Assembly: GCA_031267205.1 (NCBI GenBank)
Contig: JAIRZN010000051.1
Coordinates: 1-17,512 of the forward strand
Length of the DNA stretch: 17,512 bases
From: Tannerellaceae bacterium
GTDB taxonomy: Bacteria > Bacteroidota > Bacteroidia > Bacteroidales > Tannerellaceae
Direction: 5' to 3'
Shown here one piece after another: positions 6,569 to 14,451 of the stretch (the first letter of the stretch is position 1; the number at the start of each line of letters is the position of its first letter). Below the pieces are notes generated by a model that did no database searches, was not told where the DNA came from, and saw only the letters and a program-made list of their open reading frames with translations. The position numbers and the translations under genes are program-made.

Positions 6569-9019
6569 ATGAAACGCAACTGCATTACCTCCCTGTTACC
6601 CTTCCTCCTCCTTTTCCTCTACGGATGCGCCGCACCGGACGGGCGCAAAGACATCGGCTCGGCCTATCACTTCGACGCTCCGGCGCGTATATGGGAGGAG
6701 ATGCTCCCGCTCGGCAACGGACGCATAGGCATGATGCCCGACGGCGGCATAGAGCGCGAAACAATCGTGCTTAACGAAATATCGCTATGGTCGGGAGGCC
6801 GGCAAGACGCCAATAACCCGTATGCATACCGCTTTTTATACAATATCAGGCGGCTGCTCTTCGAAGGACGCAACGACGAGGCGCAGAGCCTTATGTACGA
6901 AACCTTCGCCTGCAAGGGCAAAGGCAGCGGACAGGGAAACGGTGCGGACGTCCCCTACGGAAGCTACCAGATGCTCGGCAAGCTGGCCTTCGACCATACT
7001 TACTTCAATAACGAACAGGACACGGTATCGGGCTACCGCCGTGAGCTGAACCTCGACGAGGCGATGAGCAACGTCTCTTTCCGAAGGGGTGAGACCCTAT
7101 ACACCCGCAGCATGTTCACCTCCTTCGGCGGAGACCTGGGCGTCGTACACCTCGCGGCTGACAACGGGGCGCTTAACTTTACGCTCGGAATAAGCCGCCC
7201 CGAACGCTGCAACGTGACCGTAGAGGACGGCGACCTCCTGATGCGCGGACAGCTCAACAACGGTACGGACGGCAAGGGTATGCGCTACGCCGCACGTGTG
7301 CGTGTGGTACTGACCGGAGGAGGCTCGCTGTCGGCTTCGGATACTGCGGTATCGGTGCGTAACGCCCCTGAGGCGATCGTCTTTGTCAGTATGGCTACGG
7401 ATTACTTCGGCAACGACCCCGACGCATCGGCCCTGTCCCTGTTGGAAGCCTCCTGCGGGAAAGATATTTCAACCCTCAAGGAAGAACATATCGCCCTTTA
7501 CAGCCCACAGTTCAAGAAGGCCGGCTTAGACCTCGGTCGACGCGCCGGAAAGGACGAGCTACCGATCGACCGCCGCCTGTCCGCCTTCAGCGAAGACCAC
7601 GACGACCCCGGACTGATAGCCCTCTACTTCCAAATGGGCCGCTACCTCCTGATCTCCTCCACCCGCCCCGGCCTGCTTCCCCCAAACTTGCAGGGACTAT
7701 GGGCAAACACGATACGCACGCCCTGGAACGGCGACTATCACCTCAACATCAATCTCCAGATGAACCATTGGCCGGCCGAAGTAACCAACCTCCCCGACCT
7801 TCACCTCCCACTGATAGAATGGACAAAGCGTCAGGTAGCAAGCGGCGAGCAAACGGCGAAGGTATACTACAACGCACGCGGCTGGGTGACGCACATACTT
7901 GGGAACGTATGGGAGTTCACAGCGCCGGGCGAGCATCCGTCGTGGGGAGCCACCAATACGTCGGCGGCCTGGCTCTGCGCCCACCTGTACTCGCACTACC
8001 TGTATACGCAGGACAAGGATTACCTCGGCGAAGTATATCCCGTCATGAAAGGCGCAGCCCTCTTCTTCGCAGATATGCTGGTAGAAGACCCGCGCAGCGG
8101 CTATTTAGTGACGGCGCCTACGACTTCCCCCGAAAACGCCTTCCTTTTCAAGGACAAAACGGTTAGCGTCAGCGCCGGCTCGACGATGGATAACCAGATA
8201 GTGCGCGAACTCTTCGATAACACCATCGAAGCCGCCTCCATACTCGCCGTCGACACCGCCCTTGCCGGAGAACTGTCGGCCAAACGCGCCCGCCTCATGC
8301 CTACCACGATAGACGAGGACGGCCGTATCATGGAATGGCTTGAGCCTTTCACGGAAGCCGAGCCGCACCACCGCCACGTCTCGCACCTGTACGGCCTCTA
8401 CCCCGGCAACGAGATAACCGTCGACGGCACGCCCGACCTTGCGCAAGCCGCACGCCGCACCCTGGAAGCCCGCGGTGACAAGAGCACCGGCTGGTCGATG
8501 GCCTGGAAGATAAACTTCTGGGCGCGGCTGCACGACGGCGAACATGCCTATAAACTGTTGTGCGACCTCCTGGCGCCGTCACTCGTGCGCGAAAGCGGCG
8601 CGTACCGTCTGCGAGGCGGCGGGACGGCTCCCAACCTGCTGTGCATGCACCCACCCTTCCAGATCGACGGCAACTTCGGCTCCTGCGCAGGCATAGCGGA
8701 GATGCTCCTGCAAAGCAGCCGCGGAAGTATAGAACTGCTCCCTGCCATACCCGAAGGGTGGAAAGACGGCAGCTTCTACGGATTAAGGACGCCCGGCGGC
8801 GGCGAAGTGTCCGCCGTGTGGAAAGACGGACGCCTGTCTGAAGTCGCCCTCAACGCCACCGCCCCATACGTATACCGCATAAAACTACCGGCAGGCTCGG
8901 ACGAAGTCGGCATACAGATAAACCAAACCCCGGCGTCCCTGCCGGTAATCGACGGCGCGCTGGTAATAAGCATGCAAGCAGGCGATAGCCTGTCGCTGTC
9001 ATTCAAAGGCGGCGCATAA
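6569..9019 (+). CDS. GH95 family alpha-L-fucosidase, lipoprotein
   Basis: An 816-residue glycoside hydrolase of family 95, whose members remove alpha-1,2-linked fucose from host glycans and milk oligosaccharides by inversion (some act on L-galactose). The N-terminus is a lipoprotein signal with lipobox LYGC (Cys20), so the enzyme is anchored in the envelope. The N-terminal beta domain includes LPLGNGRIGMM and ETIVLNEISLWSGG. The (alpha/alpha)6 barrel holds the catalytic set known from the Bifidobacterium enzyme: Asn393 and Asn395 in HLNINLQMNHWP, general acid Glu522 in TTSPENAF and Asp700 in QIDGNFG. All are present, so it should be active. There is no SusC/SusD pair nearby. Its 3' end overlaps the convergent propeller gene by 17 bp. 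Confidence 0.93.
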   Translation: MKRNCITSLLPFLLLFLYGCAAPDGRKDIGSAYHFDAPARIWEEMLPLGNGRIGMMPDGGIERETIVLNEISLWSGGRQDANNPYAYRFLYNIRRLLFEGRNDEAQSLMYETFACKGKGSGQGNGADVPYGSYQMLGKLAFDHTYFNNEQDTVSGYRRELNLDEAMSNVSFRRGETLYTRSMFTSFGGDLGVVHLAADNGALNFTLGISRPERCNVTVEDGDLLMRGQLNNGTDGKGMRYAARVRVVLTGGGSLSASDTAVSVRNAPEAIVFVSMATDYFGNDPDASALSLLEASCGKDISTLKEEHIALYSPQFKKAGLDLGRRAGKDELPIDRRLSAFSEDHDDPGLIALYFQMGRYLLISSTRPGLLPPNLQGLWANTIRTPWNGDYHLNINLQMNHWPAEVTNLPDLHLPLIEWTKRQVASGEQTAKVYYNARGWVTHILGNVWEFTAPGEHPSWGATNTSAAWLCAHLYSHYLYTQDKDYLGEVYPVMKGAALFFADMLVEDPRSGYLVTAPTTSPENAFLFKDKTVSVSAGSTMDNQIVRELFDNTIEAASILAVDTALAGELSAKRARLMPTTIDEDGRIMEWLEPFTEAEPHHRHVSHLYGLYPGNEITVDGTPDLAQAARRTLEARGDKSTGWSMAWKINFWARLHDGEHAYKLLCDLLAPSLVRESGAYRLRGGGTAPNLLCMHPPFQIDGNFGSCAGIAEMLLQSSRGSIELLPAIPEGWKDGSFYGLRTPGGGEVSAVWKDGRLSEVALNATAPYVYRIKLPAGSDEVGIQINQTPASLPVIDGALVISMQAGDSLSLSFKGGA

Positions 9020-10142
9020 ACCTACATTTCACAAGTACGGGATTAGACTCCTCCGCCCCTGCCGAAAGAAGAGCAGGCCGGAGGAAGAAATACAAATGTC
9101 CGCCGTCCATTACGAACGGGCTGCTATCATAAGCGACCGGCACAGGCGCGAGGCTGTGATAATCGTCCAACCACCGGTCGGCCACGCATGTTGCCTGCGC
9201 CCGCTTATCGTAGGTCACCCAGTACGTCTTGTCGTCGTTGCGGAAGGAAAAGGCGGCCGCGTAATCATTCTCGTAGAAATTACCGTAAGCATAGATGTAA
9301 GACATCCCGGCCGCCTTGATGGAGAAGTCGCGGATGTCCTCGTATCGTTCGTTATAAAATGCAGTCGGCGTATGATGTTTACCGAAGTCGAGCACATACT
9401 TGGGATAGGTAACATAATCGGGCGTGAAACCGTAAACCGTATCCGACGAACTGAAATGGAATGTCGGGGAGGATGCGGAACCGAAATTACTCGCGTCAAT
9501 GACATAGAAATAGCTTGCCATATGTTTATCTATCGGGAAATAGCTCGCCGTAATTTCCGACGTCTGCGTATCATACCTTATTAATTTGCCGTCGGTCGAG
9601 TCGGAAACCATGTTGTTGTTGTAAAAAAGGTATGCGGAACGACCGGCCTTGTGAAACGCAAACGAAGGAAACGGCATTGCAGTTTCGCCGGTAAAACGTC
9701 CGTCGAGACCGTACCGGCATATCTTCCGCCCCCTCATATCCAAAAGTTCGATAGTATTATCATCCGCATCATAAAGTATGTCCGTGAGCGAAAGATATTC
9801 GCCCGGCCCCGAACCAAAGCGATTCAGCTCAAGCAATGCATCGCCGGTGTTGACATCGAAGACAATCAAACTTTTGCCCGAAAGCAAGAACAACTTATCC
9901 CCGTACACCTTCGCCCGCTCTATCTCGCCTACCAAGCAGGAATCGGATAAGGCGACGTACGACACATCCTCAAAGTATTCGGAAAGCTTCAATATCCCTG
10001 CGCGGTCGACGTCAACCGCAATTACCCGTACCGTCGCCGCCGGGCTGTGTGCGGTACGCGAGCAACCCGCCGGCGCAATCATGGCCGTAAGGGATATAAC
10101 GTAAAAAAGAGCCGTCAGGCATTTGTGATCCGTCTGTTTCAT
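9003..10142 (-). CDS. 6-bladed beta-propeller lipoprotein (DUF5128-like)
   Basis: A 379-residue protein. The start at 10142 is preferred over an ATG 48 bp upstream because it gives a clean lipoprotein signal ending in IAPAGC (Cys27). The body looks like a Bacteroidales 6-bladed beta-propeller of the NHL-like DUF5128 type: the hallmark FGSGPGEYLSLTDILYD, then NTIELLDMRGRKICRYGLDG, and repeated four-strand blades to the end. Such proteins are presumed to sit on the outer membrane or in the periplasm and bind unknown ligands; no enzyme activity is established. It follows the DUF4221 gene by 40 bp on the same strand, so the two are probably co-transcribed. The 3' end overlaps the GH95 gene. Confidence 0.85.
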   Translation of the reverse strand: MKQTDHKCLTALFYVISLTAMIAPAGCSRTAHSPAATVRVIAVDVDRAGILKLSEYFEDVSYVALSDSCLVGEIERAKVYGDKLFLLSGKSLIVFDVNTGDALLELNRFGSGPGEYLSLTDILYDADDNTIELLDMRGRKICRYGLDGRFTGETAMPFPSFAFHKAGRSAYLFYNNNMVSDSTDGKLIRYDTQTSEITASYFPIDKHMASYFYVIDASNFGSASSPTFHFSSSDTVYGFTPDYVTYPKYVLDFGKHHTPTAFYNERYEDIRDFSIKAAGMSYIYAYGNFYENDYAAAFSFRNDDKTYWVTYDKRAQATCVADRWLDDYHSLAPVPVAYDSSPFVMDGGHLYFFLRPALLSAGAEESNPVLVKCRFMRRL

Positions 10143-10182
10143 TACTTTACTGTATTGCTTTTGCGGTATTTTGTCATTCCTG

Positions 10183-11388
10183 TCAGTCATGTTCCTTCAC
10201 CAAATCAAAGCGATGGAAACATAGCTCGTCATCGCTAAATTCAGGATTCATGGAATGGCTGCTTGAAATATAGAGGCCATCTTCCCTGATGAACATGATA
10301 TTTGAATTGTATGTATAATCTGGAAACATTGTCTCGCCTATGATATTGAGTTTCCTGTCCAGGATAATGATAGAGAAATTCTTGCGGCCGTATTGCATAA
10401 GTTCCATTCCTATGCCGCGTATTTGTCTGTCTATTTTTGTTTCAGGGTAGGCTACGCGATAATAGACATCCCTGTATTCATCATAGAGCATGTTTCCGTA
10501 ATTGGGATTTTCACACATATCCTCAATTGTCAGATTACCGTAATCGTCGAGCAATTTCACCTTGTCAATATATCTGCTTTTTATCTCTTTCCGGTGAACG
10601 GTTTTGTGGTCGGGCGATGCAATATATACGCTCTCATCGAAATAGAAGGCGTAAATGAATTTCTCACCATCATAGCAACGGCTTACATAAATTTCGATCC
10701 CAGCTGTTTTCGCCTTGTTATCCGCCCCTGGGAATGAAGGATAGGAGAAATCCGGTAAGGCTTCCACCGTGTAATCCGTTAAATCAATTGTCGCACATAC
10801 GGGACTAATTTCCGCCCATCTATTGCACATAGGCATGATATACATCTTATTTTCCATAATCATAATGGGATGATTGGTACTTGAGGTTGAATAAAAATAC
10901 ATCAACAATAGATTATCTGTTGTTTTCTCGTATTGAAATTTCCTCTTCACCGTAGCATTCCTGTCAATCATGACAATTTCCGGCATTGGACGGGTGGTCA
11001 GGAATATGCTATCCATACTTTTTATGTGGTATCCGTGAAAAGAACCTACTCCATTGCTCCCTTCGTATTGCGGTTTTATTCTGAATCCCAGTTCCCCGGA
11101 ATCCATATCGTAGAACAAAATATCGTTTTGTCCCCAATTCTGGAAAGTTAGCCACTCTTTCCCCGTCTCGTCCGTGTATGGGAACAAAGCCGAAGGATCA
11201 TTCTTTGTACGCTCATCCAAAAGGAAACACAATTGTTCATCCGATTTTTCCAGGATAAATGTGCCGCTCAGGCGAGAGTTTCTTTCCTGGCACGACAGGA
11301 GCACAATAACAAACGATATGCCGATTACGTGATACGCTATCCTCCGGTATTTAAACAAGGAGTAACAGCAGGACGGGATTTTGATCAT
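10183..11388 (-). CDS. DUF4221 family lipoprotein
   Basis: A 401-residue protein with an N-terminal hydrophobic segment and lipobox LLSC (Cys33), so an envelope lipoprotein. The rest matches my memory of DUF4221: alternating strands suggesting a propeller, an FP..DET segment early, and a C-terminal GLYISSSHSMNPEFSDDELC. The function of the family is unknown; members occur in Bacteroidales beside 6-bladed propeller genes, as here. Base composition is AT-richer than the GH95 gene next door. The gene is first of a two-gene minus-strand unit with its own promoter box at 11483-11490. The family assignment is good but not certain. Confidence 0.75.
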   Translation of the reverse strand: MIKIPSCCYSLFKYRRIAYHVIGISFVIVLLSCQERNSRLSGTFILEKSDEQLCFLLDERTKNDPSALFPYTDETGKEWLTFQNWGQNDILFYDMDSGELGFRIKPQYEGSNGVGSFHGYHIKSMDSIFLTTRPMPEIVMIDRNATVKRKFQYEKTTDNLLLMYFYSTSSTNHPIMIMENKMYIMPMCNRWAEISPVCATIDLTDYTVEALPDFSYPSFPGADNKAKTAGIEIYVSRCYDGEKFIYAFYFDESVYIASPDHKTVHRKEIKSRYIDKVKLLDDYGNLTIEDMCENPNYGNMLYDEYRDVYYRVAYPETKIDRQIRGIGMELMQYGRKNFSIIILDRKLNIIGETMFPDYTYNSNIMFIREDGLYISSSHSMNPEFSDDELCFHRFDLVKEHD

Positions 11389-11482
11389 CTGCGGTGTAGT
11401 TTATTAAGTAAGTATTCATAATTAGTTTAAATGATTCGTATACGACGGTAGATTCATCGCTTAATTTGTTTTTGATTTCCCA

Positions 11483-11490
11483 CAAAGGTA
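11483..11490 (-). promoter_or_regulatory. -7 box (TACCTTTG) for the DUF4221-propeller unit
   Basis: On the minus strand TACCTTTG matches TAnnTTTG. Transcription would start near 11476 and give a leader of about 88 nt before the DUF4221 start. A T-rich segment lies about 21 bp upstream, but a clear TTTG is lacking. Confidence 0.4.
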
Positions 11491-11521
11491 ATAATTTTCC
11501 AAACAGGCGATAAAAGGATGC

Positions 11522-12088
11522 ATGAACGCCTCCCTGAAGTTCAAAAAGCGAGACATTCCCATCAAAGCCGCCTCTGAAACCTTGCAGGGAAACCGTTTTG
11601 AGTTTATTATCCGGCTCTATGGGGTCGACCGGTTTCCCAAAGGGGTCGACCGGTTTCCCAAAGGGGTCGACTGGTTTCCCAAAGGGATCGACCCCTTTCG
11701 CTTGGGGGTCGACCCCTTTCGCTTGGGGGTCGACTACTTTTGCTTGGGGGTCGACTACTTTCGCTTGGGGGTCGACTACTTTGCCAAAGTAATCGAATGC
11801 AAAGCCATAGCATTCGAATGCTTTGCCGATGTAATCGAATGCTTTGCTAAAGTAATCGAATGCCTTGCCGGCGCATTCGAATGCACTGCTGATGTAATCG
11901 CATGCAAAGCCATAGCATTCGCATGCTTTGCCAAAGTAATCGAATGCAAGGGTTGTGTAATCGAATGCTTTGCCGATGTATTCGAATGCACCGGCTGTGT
12001 AATCGAATGCTTTGGCTTTGCATTCGAATGCTTTGGCGGGTTAATCAGGGGGAATCGTATGCGGGGAGGGTGCGGATATTATCGTTAG
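11522..12088 (+). CDS. Possible heptapeptide-repeat protein with regularly spaced Cys (hypothetical)
   Basis: If translated, this 188-residue protein has a unique basic N-terminus of about 33 residues (MNASLKFKKRDIPIKAASET and on), then twenty 7-residue repeats. Eight early repeats read GVDRFPK, GVDPFRL or GVDYFRL. Twelve later ones read VIECFAK, AFECFAD or similar, placing a Cys at every seventh residue. It ends in a short basic tail. No signal peptide is visible. Two points weaken the coding claim: a 21-bp repeat stays open automatically if one unit lacks stops (frames on the other strand are open too), and the DNA shows its own palindromic regularity. The unique N-terminus is the best argument for a real gene. 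Function unknown. Confidence 0.35.
   Translation: MNASLKFKKRDIPIKAASETLQGNRFEFIIRLYGVDRFPKGVDRFPKGVDWFPKGIDPFRLGVDPFRLGVDYFCLGVDYFRLGVDYFAKVIECKAIAFECFADVIECFAKVIECLAGAFECTADVIACKAIAFACFAKVIECKGCVIECFADVFECTGCVIECFGFAFECFGGLIRGNRMRGGCGYYR
11621..12040. repeat. 21-bp tandem array of 20 units with palindromic TCGA cores
   Basis: Core tetranucleotides lie at 11625, 11646, 11667 and so on to 12024, all exactly 21 bp apart with no slip. Eighteen are TCGA and two (11898, 11919) TCGC; the next position, 12045, is TCAG, marking decay. Block A, units 1-8, has GTCGAC or ATCGAC cores followed by CGGTTTCCCAAA, CCCTTTCGCTTG or TACTTTCGCTTG; units 5 and 6 are 12-bp palindromes, GGGGTCGACCCC. Block B, units 9-20, mixes GTAATCGAATGC with GCATTCGAATGC, the second a perfect 12-bp palindrome. 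The array ends 64 bp before the nhaA -7 box and starts about 130 bp from the divergent DUF4221 promoter. Confidence 0.95.
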
Positions 12089-12103
12089 AATCAAAATAAT
12101 GAA

Positions 12104-12111
12104 TATCTTTG
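12104..12111 (+). promoter_or_regulatory. nhaA: -7 box (TATCTTTG) for nhaA
   Basis: TATCTTTG matches TAnnTTTG exactly; no clear TTTG lies 19-21 bp upstream. Transcription would begin near 12118, about 42 nt before the nhaA start, immediately after the 21-bp array. Confidence 0.42.
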
Positions 12112-12159
12112 TGTCTATATAAGTATACGGATGAAAAAAACTCAAAATCAGCAAGTATA

Positions 12160-13485
12160 ATGATAAAACAGAAAACCTATCCGATAGATAAATTCGTTTA
12201 TCCGGTGCAGACCTTTATCCGTCAGGAAAAATCAAGTGGGATTGTGTTGGGAGTATGTGTGCTCATCGCTTTATTTATGGCTAATTCGCCGTGGTCGGAG
12301 GAATATTTCAATTTTTTTGAACATAAGTTCGGTTTCCGGTTTGACGGGAAGTCTTATTTGGAATTTACTATCCATCACTGGATAAATGACGGGTTGATGG
12401 CCGTTTTCTTTTTTGTTGCAGGCCTCGAACTCAAGCGGGAGATAGCGTGCGGGGAGTTGTCGAATCCCCGTAAGGCTATGTTGCCTGTCGCCGCGGCGTT
12501 TGGCGGGATGATTGTTCCCGCTTTCATCTATTTCCTTTTTAATCCGTCGGGCGACGTACATGCCGGCTGGGGCATACCGATGGCTACCGACATTGCTTTC
12601 GCTTTGGGCGTTTTATATTTACTGGGGAAAAAAGTCCCGCTATCGCTAAAGGTATTCCTCACCGCCTTGGCAATTGTAGACGACCTGGGCGCTGTCCTTG
12701 TGATCGCCTTTTTCTATACTTCGGATATATCGGTAGTGAACCTTTTTATCGGTTTCGTCTTTATCTAGACGATGTACTTGGGCAACCGGCTTGGGATACG
12801 CAACCTGTTCTTTTATGCCTTATTGGGCGTAGCGGGCGTTTGGACGGCCTTTTTATTATCCGGCGTGCATGCGACTATCGCCTCCGTTATAGCCGCCTTC
12901 ACGATACCGGCGGACGTCAGGATAGGGAAGAGCGATTATATAGGCAAGATACGTAAATACCTCGCCCGCCTGGAAACGACAGGCGCGGCGGATGAAAAAC
13001 CGGCGTCCCTATCCGAAAACCAGTTAGAGACGCTGGTGGAAGTGAAGCGGGATACCAACCTCGCCATACCTCCGCTGCAACGATTGGAACATGCCCTGCA
13101 TCCGACGGCGATATTCATCATCGTCCCCATTTTCGCCCTGGCCAATGCAGGCGTTTCCATGCATCTTGACGCAGGACGGCTGTTCGGCAGCGTGACGATG
13201 GGCGTAGCCTTGGGACTGCTTATAGGAAAGGCCGTCGGCGTGATAGGCACGACTATGCTGCTGGTGAAGCTGAAGCTGTCGCCCTTCCCCGACGGGATGA
13301 ACTTCAGGCATTTGCTTGGCGGCGGGATGCTGGCCTCGATAGGTTTCACCATGTCGTTGTTCATAACCTCGCTGGCATTCACGAATCCCGGCCATATGGT
13401 TGAAGCTAAGGTCGGCATCTTCTCCGCGTCCATACTTGGAGGCATATCCGGGTACCTTATCCTGAGCAGGAACACTAAACCATGA
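12160..13485 (+). pseudogene. nhaA: Na+/H+ antiporter NhaA interrupted by one in-frame amber codon
   Basis: NhaA is an inner-membrane antiporter that exports sodium in exchange for protons at high pH or salt. The frame is 442 codons with the final stop, normal to slightly long for the family, but codon 203 (12766-12768) is TAG. Both sides are otherwise intact and in the same frame. The first part holds the conserved ATDIAFALGVL (Asp144) and the ion-binding pair Asp174-Asp175 in IVDDLGAVL; the second holds LLSGVHATIASVIAAFTIP and the remaining helices to the C-terminus. The stop falls inside a membrane helix (FIGFVFI, stop, TMYLG). TAG is a normal stop elsewhere in the window. A recent nonsense mutation, readthrough, or a sequencing error would explain it; an ATG at 12772 could restart the second part. 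Start 12160 is chosen for its MIKQKTYPIDKF start after the promoter. Confidence 0.87.
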
Positions 13486-13505
13486 TTTTTACATACATTC
13501 GCGTC

Positions 13506-14303
13506 ATGAAATATATATACGCGGCTAAATATGGGCTACTGCTTGTTGTGTGGGCGATGATATTGTCCACGTGCCGGTCCGCTCATCCGCTTACCCTGCC
13601 CGCCGCAGGGATGAGGGCGGGGCGTATGCCTGCGCTTCCCGGCATACCGGTCTCGGCGGGCTACCGCCTGCATGTTCCCTTTGCGCCATGGGAAGAGTTC
13701 GAGGTTCCACCCCTGCCGGTGGTGCGTATAACGGAGGAGTTTCTCCCCCGCGACATTAATCATGTGTCTTCGACCGACCCTGAGCTGTTCGCCGAGAGCG
13801 ACGTTTTGCGTATAGACCTGATGCGTCTTCAGATGGGAGCGTACTCGTTTCCGCTACCGGGCGCTAAAATGATTTCACCCTACGGCGGCCGCCGCAAGAC
13901 ACATACAGGGGCCGACCTGAAGACGTATGCCGGCGATACGGTGCGCGCCGTCTTCGATGGTATTGTACGTATGGCCAAATCATATTCCGCATACGGCAAT
14001 GTAATAGTTATCCGCCATTTCAACGGATTGGAAACGGTGTATAGCCATAACTCGCGCCACCTGACAACGCAAGGCGCACACGTAAAAGCCGGTCAGCCGA
14101 TAGCCTTGACCGGACGAACAGGGAGGGCAACTACCGAACACCTGCATTTTGAGACGCGCATCAACGGGCGTCCCTTTGATCCAAGCCTTTTATTCAATTG
14201 GGAGACACAGGCATTGCAGGAAAAAGTCCTCGTATGCACCAAGAATAAAAACCGGATAGACGTATCCACCATAAACCCGTTATTGCTGCGCGCCACGCAT
14301 TGA
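13506..14303 (+). CDS. M23 family (LytM-type) metallopeptidase, lipoprotein
   Basis: A 265-residue envelope protein with a C-terminal M23 domain, the zinc peptidase fold of lysostaphin-like peptidoglycan endopeptidases. The four expected ligand or catalytic residues are present: His133 and Asp137 in HTGADLKTYAG, and His212 and His214 in EHLHFETRINGRPFDP. The domain begins at SPYGGRRKTHTG. It should therefore be an active cross-link hydrolase rather than an EnvC/NlpD-type inactive activator. The N-terminus is a signal peptide ending in the lipobox-like LSTC (Cys23); Thr before Cys is unusual. An earlier in-frame ATG at 13482 overlaps the nhaA stop as ATGA, so coupling to nhaA is possible; I prefer 13506 for its cleaner signal peptide. 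A short tail follows the domain. Confidence 0.88.
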   Translation: MKYIYAAKYGLLLVVWAMILSTCRSAHPLTLPAAGMRAGRMPALPGIPVSAGYRLHVPFAPWEEFEVPPLPVVRITEEFLPRDINHVSSTDPELFAESDVLRIDLMRLQMGAYSFPLPGAKMISPYGGRRKTHTGADLKTYAGDTVRAVFDGIVRMAKSYSAYGNVIVIRHFNGLETVYSHNSRHLTTQGAHVKAGQPIALTGRTGRATTEHLHFETRINGRPFDPSLLFNWETQALQEKVLVCTKNKNRIDVSTINPLLLRATH

Positions 14304-14406
14304 GGCCGGAGGGGTTAAAAAATGCGTAATATGCAGCATTTCGCTGTTTTTACACATCAGTAAGTTAAAGATTATGTATTTGCATGACAGTTTTACGGAA
14401 TTTATT

Positions 14407-14414
14407 TATGTTTG
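14407..14414 (+). promoter_or_regulatory. -7 box (TATGTTTG) for the Ser/Tyr-rich gene and FadL unit
   Basis: TATGTTTG matches TAnnTTTG. A TTTG lies at 14379-14382, but the 24-bp gap is longer than usual. The predicted start near 14421 gives a leader of about 31 nt before ATG 14452. Confidence 0.42.
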
Positions 14415-14451
14415 TGTGTAAACAAACTAACAACAAAAAAGATACAATAAA

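Noticed and set aside
11607..11991. Minus-strand and alternate-frame reading frames over the 21-bp array
   Set aside because: They arise because the repeat unit lacks stops in several frames; no start context or unique sequence supports them.
12772..13485. A separate downstream gene for the C-terminal half of NhaA
   Set aside because: It is in the same frame as the first half with only the TAG between and continues the family alignment directly, so one interrupted gene is simpler.
14320..14341. Short hairpin AAATGC...GCATTT after the M23 gene as a terminator
   Set aside because: Only 6 AT-rich base pairs with a 10-nt loop; the T-run is several bases away.
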